Origin: Bacillota bacterium
GTDB lineage: Bacteria > Bacillota > Syntrophomonadia > Syntrophomonadales > Syntrophomonadaceae
Length of the DNA: 9,143 nucleotides
NCBI GenBank assembly: GCA_017861475.1
Contig: JAGFXV010000052.1
Coordinates: forward strand, 1-9,143
Direction: 5' to 3'
The position numbers and the translations under genes were made by a program. Under the pieces are notes generated by a model. It ran no database searches and was not told the DNA's origin. It worked only from the letters and a program-made list of their open reading frames with translations. Position 1 is the first letter of the stretch; every line of letters starts with the position of its first letter. Positions 5,528-9,143 of the stretch are shown one piece after another.

Positions 5528-7402
5528 TTAAAAATCAATCTGATACTTTTTGATTTTCCGATAAACTGTCCTGCGGCTGACTCCTATTTCCTCCGCAACC
5601 TTCCTTACATTGCCATGATATTTCTGCAATAAGAATGAAATTTGACTGCTCTCCAGATCGGTCAGCTGGCTTTTCATGTCTGATCTCAAGCCAAGGTCGG
5701 GAGCAACCGTAGTATAGGTATCTTCAGGCAAGGCTGCTTCAAACCCGCGCGGCAAATCTTTCAGCCTGAATTGATAATTATTGTGCGTATAAGCCATCTT
5801 TTCAGCCAGGTTTTGTAACTCCCTCACATTGCCCGGCCAGTCGTAGTCCATCAGCGCTTCCTTCACCGGTAATCCGATCTGATCGAAGTAATCAGTCCAA
5901 GCCCCATCCATTTGCGTCAAAAAGTATTTCAGCAGCAGCATAATATCACTTTTGCGTTCGCGCAATGGGGGAATGCGAAGATTAATTACATTGAGGCGAT
6001 AAAATAAATCCTGCCGGAAACGTTCATTTTGCACCTCAGTATAAAGATTCCGATTGGTGGCGCAAATGATCCGTACATTAACAGGTATAACTTTGGAACC
6101 CCCGATGCGGGTCAATTGCTTCTCCTGCAAAACCCGCAGCAAGGTGACTTGCTGCTCGATTGGCATATCCCCTATTTCGTCCAGGAATAAGGTGCCTCCT
6201 TCAGCCAGTTCAAATTTTCCCGGATTTCCTCCCTTGCGAGCACCAGTGAACGCCCCTTCAACATAACCAAAAAGTTCACTGCCTATCAATTCCCGAGGGA
6301 TCGCACCGCAATTTACCGCAATAAAAGGCCCATTGGCAAGAGAACTGTAATTGTGGATGGCCTGCGCAAACAATTCCTTGCCAGTACCGCTTTCTCCTTC
6401 GATCATGATGTTGCTCATGCTCTTACTCGCCATTTTAGCGATCTGAATGGTATCTTCCATGATTGGGTTGCAGGTCAAAATATCTTTAAATCTGAAACGA
6501 GCCACCGCCCCGCTGATACGATTTACCAGGCGATGAACATCAGCCAGCGGCCGGAACACGACAACGCCTTTACTTACAGAGCCCTCGTGGTCTTTAATCG
6601 GCGTACCGGATATAAGAAATCTCATCTCTTTGCGACCCGCAAAGGAAACCACCGTCTCTTCCTCTTGAAACGCGGTTTGCTTGTCCAGCATTTTCTTGAT
6701 ACTGGTATCATCAATTGCCAATTTCCCGCTGCGAAAACTCTCTATGATTTCATTCTGCTCGAGATTAAGCAGATTTTCCATGGTAGGGTTACAAAATTCA
6801 ATATCTCCCTGTCGATTGATTATAATTACACCATCGCTGATATTTGAAACGATTCCCATCAGCATTTGTTGTTGCAGCGTAAGTGCTTCATTGGATTGCT
6901 GCAGTTCAGAGGTTCTTTGTAAAACCCTTTGTTCCAGCTCATCTCTGGCATTTTGTAGTTCAGCTTGTACTTTCATGCGGTCGGTAATATCATACCCACC
7001 TACTAAAACAAAATTCTGGCCCTGAATATTCTCTACACTGGTAAAAACATCGATCCAGACTTCTTTTCCGTTTTTGGTCAGGACTTTGAATTCCGTTCGG
7101 CGCGGTGCACTCATTCCCAACTGTCTGGATTTTCCAATTTGCTTCACCAGCTCCATATAGTCCGGATGTACCAGATCCCAAAAATTCATCTGCAGCATTT
7201 CATCGAGGCTGTATCCAATCCTATCAAGTTCGGCTTGATTGGCATAAACGATTTTATCATTGCAGTAAACATGCATATAGATAGGACTTATTTCAATAAA
7301 ATTAAAAAAAGGTTGTAAATCACGATATGTATTATAGAAAAGCTTATGGTTCTCAACTGATTTTTCCTTTGATGGGATTCCTGTCTGGTGTACTTCTTTC
7401 AT
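5528..7402 (-). CDS. Sigma-54-dependent transcriptional activator with two PAS domains
   Basis: Bacterial enhancer-binding protein that uses ATP to open sigma-54 promoters. From ATG 7402 it has 624 residues: PAS 1 (about 32-141, ending GGYDITDRMKVQ), a coiled-coil linker (144-180), PAS 2 (182-294), the AAA+ core (about 305-540) and a Fis-type helix-turn-helix (598-620, NVRKVAEEIGVSRRTVYRKI). The core has Walker A GESGTGKE (336-343), the sigma-54-contacting GAFTGA loop (383-388), Walker B GGTLFLDEIG (402-411) and arginine-finger segment FRQDLFYRL. There is no receiver domain, so the signal is probably sensed through PAS, ligand unknown. ATG 7402 is preferred over the in-frame TTG at 7420 because GGGAGGG (7416-7410) lies 7 nt before it. 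It most likely controls the downstream operon through the -24/-12 element at 5375-5390. It is closed by its own terminator. Confidence 0.94.
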   Translation of the reverse strand: MKEVHQTGIPSKEKSVENHKLFYNTYRDLQPFFNFIEISPIYMHVYCNDKIVYANQAELDRIGYSLDEMLQMNFWDLVHPDYMELVKQIGKSRQLGMSAPRRTEFKVLTKNGKEVWIDVFTSVENIQGQNFVLVGGYDITDRMKVQAELQNARDELEQRVLQRTSELQQSNEALTLQQQMLMGIVSNISDGVIIINRQGDIEFCNPTMENLLNLEQNEIIESFRSGKLAIDDTSIKKMLDKQTAFQEEETVVSFAGRKEMRFLISGTPIKDHEGSVSKGVVVFRPLADVHRLVNRISGAVARFRFKDILTCNPIMEDTIQIAKMASKSMSNIMIEGESGTGKELFAQAIHNYSSLANGPFIAVNCGAIPRELIGSELFGYVEGAFTGARKGGNPGKFELAEGGTLFLDEIGDMPIEQQVTLLRVLQEKQLTRIGGSKVIPVNVRIICATNRNLYTEVQNERFRQDLFYRLNVINLRIPPLRERKSDIMLLLKYFLTQMDGAWTDYFDQIGLPVKEALMDYDWPGNVRELQNLAEKMAYTHNNYQFRLKDLPRGFEAALPEDTYTTVAPDLGLRSDMKSQLTDLESSQISFLLQKYHGNVRKVAEEIGVSRRTVYRKIKKYQIDF

Positions 7403-7409
7403 TTTTATT

Positions 7410-7416
7410 CCCTCCC
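7410..7416 (-). promoter_or_regulatory. Ribosome binding site fixing the activator start at 7402
   Basis: GGGAGGG on the minus strand, 7 nt before ATG 7402. The longer in-frame TTG start at 7420 would place this motif inside the coding region and has no comparable site of its own. Confidence 0.8.
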
Positions 7417-7429
7417 ACAATCTATAAAA

Positions 7430-7458
7430 AGTTTATCATGGGAGTGTCATAAATTCAA
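7430..7458 (-). promoter_or_regulatory. Candidate sigma-A promoter of the activator gene
   Basis: TTGAAT (-35, 7458-7453) and TAAACT (-10, 7435-7430) are 17 bp apart on the minus strand; each matches the consensus at four of six positions. The start near 7423 leaves about 20 nt before ATG 7402, enough to include the ribosome binding site. No GG-N10-GC sigma-54 element is present between the preceding terminator and this gene. A TGTCA half-site lies in the spacer, which would allow autoregulation. Weak as a promoter call. Confidence 0.35.
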
Positions 7459-7520
7459 TTAATTCGTGACACTTCTGACAACATCTTGTCACAGATGTCA
7501 TCTTTGCGACAGAGATGTCT
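7443..7520. promoter_or_regulatory. Array of TGTCA/TGACA half-sites upstream of the activator gene
   Basis: Seven TGTCA-like half-sites in either orientation begin at 7445, 7467, 7476, 7487, 7496, 7507 and 7516; the last six are spaced 9, 11, 9, 11 and 9 bp, about one helical turn each. They include the perfect palindrome TGACAA-CATC-TTGTCA (7476-7491), the shorter GACA-GAGA-TGTC (7508-7519) centred exactly 30 bp away, and a wider inverted repeat AGTGTCA/TGACACT (7443-7449 and 7467-7473). This suggests cooperative binding of a dimeric regulator on one DNA face, perhaps the activator itself. Which protein binds is inference. Confidence 0.55.
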
Positions 7521-7570
7521 CAGTTTTCAAAGTCTCAAAGCTATTAAATGAACAATTTAATTGTACGCAT

Positions 7571-7617
7571 AAAAAAACGGTATGCCCCATATAAAGAAAG
7601 GGGTCATACCGTTTTTT
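7571..7617 (-). terminator. Intrinsic terminator of the acyl-CoA synthetase gene
   Basis: Arms 7572-7588 and 7600-7617 form a long stem, with one bulged base and an 11-nt loop. In minus-strand RNA it ends in a run of seven U (7577-7571). It begins 8 nt after the synthetase stop. The A-rich arm on the other side makes it nearly symmetric, but no plus-strand gene ends here, so it serves the synthetase. Confidence 0.9.
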
Positions 7618-7625
7618 CACTACTT

Positions 7626-9143
7626 CTATTTATACATTTCCTCTATCACATCCGCGTATTTTTTAAGGACGAAATTGGTTTTAACCTTCTGGGTAGGCGT
7701 TACTTCGCCTTCTTCTTCGGAAAAACGTTTATTTAATATATGATAATTCTTGATCGTTTCAAAATCATCCAGTTGTTGGTTGGCTTTTTTAATTTCCATA
7801 TCGATGGCTTGTCTTATCACCGGCATATCAATAAATTCCTGGGAAACCTGGGTGCACATGGGGATACCGTTTATCGTTTCATAAATGAAGTTAGTCTTAT
7901 CTATGATTACACCTTGGCTCTCCAACATGGTAATAAGATTATCGAATGTCGGTACAATTAAGGCGGATATAAATTTCTTGTCATCTCCTGTTACGATCAA
8001 CTGATCGATTAACAAGCTGCGGCAGATAATTTCCTCAATGCGGGCAGGAGCAACCTTTTTCCCGGTATCAAGTACAATAATCATTTTTTTACGATCCGTT
8101 ATACGCACATAACCTTCGTCATCTTTTTCTCCAATATCGCCGGTTTTAAACCAACCGTTCTCGAAAGTTGTACTGGTGTTTTTAGGGTCATTGAAATATT
8201 CCGAGGCAACCCCCCGGCCTTTAGCCCAGAGTTCTCCATCAGACTGAACTTGGACTGATGCTCCCGGCAAGACTCTGTTTACATAGCCGAATTTGATCCG
8301 AGCATGGTTGTCATGAGCCATGCCGGCAGTTGTTTCACTCAATCCCCACCCCGTCATCAACGGTATGGTTAGAGCCACCCATTTGCGATGTAAATCAACC
8401 GGCATCCGGGCTCCTCCGCTCCATGGTACTGACAATCTGCCGCCAAACATCGCGCGCACCTTGCTGTAAACCAATTCATCTGCTTTTCTCCATTCGGCCG
8501 CCAATTGCTCAGGCAACCCATCGGGCCATGTTCCGTCCAACAAAGGCAAAAGATTTAATCCGCCGCGATCATCAGTATAATAATCCACGCTTTTCAGCCC
8601 TACATCAAGTGCCCAGTCAAAAACCTTTTTGCCTTCTTCAGTTGCACCGAAAGTTCGTTCAAGACCAGTAAGAATACGGCTCCAAAGACGAGGTACCAAT
8701 AAAATCCAGGTGGGACGAACCTCAGTGATGTCTGCAAGCACGGTTTTAGGGCTTTCAGCAAAACCGACCAGGCCTCCAGCCGCCACTATTCCCAGGGAAC
8801 TGTTTTCTCTTTCCCAAACATGGGTAAGCGGCATAACAGCGAGGGTTGAATCATCACTGTTAATTTCATAACCGCCATTATTCATATGTTCTACGGACTG
8901 GGCAAGACCTTCAATCCAGGTAAATTGATCGTAAAATACTCCCTTTAGTTCTCCGGTTGTCCCGGATGTATAGATAATAGTAGCACCATCACTTCCATTT
9001 ACACTTTTCCAGGTATTTTCAAATATTTCCGGGTCTTCCTTGGCAAACTCATGGCCGGTGTTAATGATATCATCCAAACTAAGGAGGTCATTGCCATTGC
9101 CGCTGAATCCTTTTTCCAGACAAATAACAGCTTCCAATCCCGA
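7626..9143 (-). CDS. Long-chain-type acyl-CoA synthetase (AMP-forming), N-terminus off window
   Basis: Activates a carboxylic acid with ATP and CoA to acyl-CoA, the entry step to beta-oxidation. 505 codons are visible; the frame stays open to the window edge, so the TTG at 9137 is an internal leucine. Visible-fragment numbering: phosphate-binding motif YTSGTTGELKG (58-68), then MPLTHVWER, adenine-site motif GWGLSETTAG, GWFKTGDIGEKDDEGYVRITDRKK containing the ribose-binding Asp and hinge region, and near the C-terminus PTQKVKTNF with the probable catalytic lysine. The family is usually about 600 residues, so roughly 100 or more are missing. The extended spacing between the T-S-G loop and the SETTAG motif, with a helical insertion, fits the bacterial long-chain (FadD15/FAA1-like) class. 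A strong terminator follows, so it is transcribed separately from the activator and the operon. Chain-length preference is not readable. Confidence 0.93.
   Translation of the reverse strand, partial: SGLEAVICLEKGFSGNGNDLLSLDDIINTGHEFAKEDPEIFENTWKSVNGSDGATIIYTSGTTGELKGVFYDQFTWIEGLAQSVEHMNNGGYEINSDDSTLAVMPLTHVWERENSSLGIVAAGGLVGFAESPKTVLADITEVRPTWILLVPRLWSRILTGLERTFGATEEGKKVFDWALDVGLKSVDYYTDDRGGLNLLPLLDGTWPDGLPEQLAAEWRKADELVYSKVRAMFGGRLSVPWSGGARMPVDLHRKWVALTIPLMTGWGLSETTAGMAHDNHARIKFGYVNRVLPGASVQVQSDGELWAKGRGVASEYFNDPKNTSTTFENGWFKTGDIGEKDDEGYVRITDRKKMIIVLDTGKKVAPARIEEIICRSLLIDQLIVTGDDKKFISALIVPTFDNLITMLESQGVIIDKTNFIYETINGIPMCTQVSQEFIDMPVIRQAIDMEIKKANQQLDDFETIKNYHILNKRFSEEEGEVTPTQKVKTNFVLKKYADVIEEMYK

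Noticed and set aside
6353..6847. 164-codon plus-strand frame opposite the activator gene
   Set aside because: It is antisense to the PAS2/AAA+ coding region, has no recognisable motif and no convincing ribosome binding site.
7403..7420. Six-residue N-terminal extension of the sigma-54 activator from TTG 7420
   Set aside because: The extension encodes the GGGAGGG ribosome binding site of ATG 7402 and has no site of its own.
7548..7736. 62-codon plus-strand frame across the synthetase terminator
   Set aside because: It runs through a terminator hairpin and into the antisense of the synthetase 3' end; no homology is apparent.

Overview
The window reads as a fatty-acid or acyl-CoA degradation (beta-oxidation) locus from an anaerobic-type Firmicute (Clostridia or Negativicutes are my guess, not proven). 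The support is strong GGAGG-type ribosome binding sites, TTG starts, moderately AT-rich DNA, a FadN-type multifunctional protein, and a sigma-54 activator of the kind common in syntrophic or sulfate-reducing Firmicutes. All recognised genes lie on the minus strand, so transcription runs from high to low coordinates.

Layout in transcription order. (1) 9143-7626: a long-chain-type acyl-CoA synthetase missing its N-terminus at the window edge, closed by a strong intrinsic terminator (7571-7617). (2) 7536-7403: a regulatory region with an array of TGTCA/TGACA half-sites and a weak sigma-A promoter candidate. (3) 7402-5528: a PAS-PAS-AAA+-Fis sigma-54 activator, followed by a long terminator hairpin (5409-5451). 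(4) 5390-5375: a near-consensus -24/-12 sigma-54 promoter. (5) 5316-1: a probable operon of enoyl-CoA hydratase, FabZ-like dehydratase, a degenerate crotonase-like protein, a 599-residue acyl-CoA dehydrogenase, and a FadN-like 3-hydroxyacyl-CoA dehydrogenase that runs off the left edge just where its crotonase half should begin.

Inferred logic: the synthetase makes the acyl-CoA, the dehydrogenase forms the 2-enoyl-CoA, a hydratase adds water, and the FadN-like protein oxidises the 3-hydroxyacyl-CoA. No thiolase or electron-transfer flavoprotein gene is in the window; they may lie beyond position 1 or elsewhere. The sigma-54 activator sits between the synthetase and the operon and probably drives the operon from 5375-5390.

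The least ordinary points are an apparent in-frame loss of about 50 residues from the NAD-binding fold of the FadN-like protein, a crotonase paralogue lacking the oxyanion-hole glycines and one catalytic glutamate, a FabZ-type dehydratase inside a degradation operon, dedicated sigma-54 control, and the half-site array in front of the activator gene. I saw no RNA genes, insertion sequences or CRISPR arrays. There is no gene-free stretch longer than about 230 bases.
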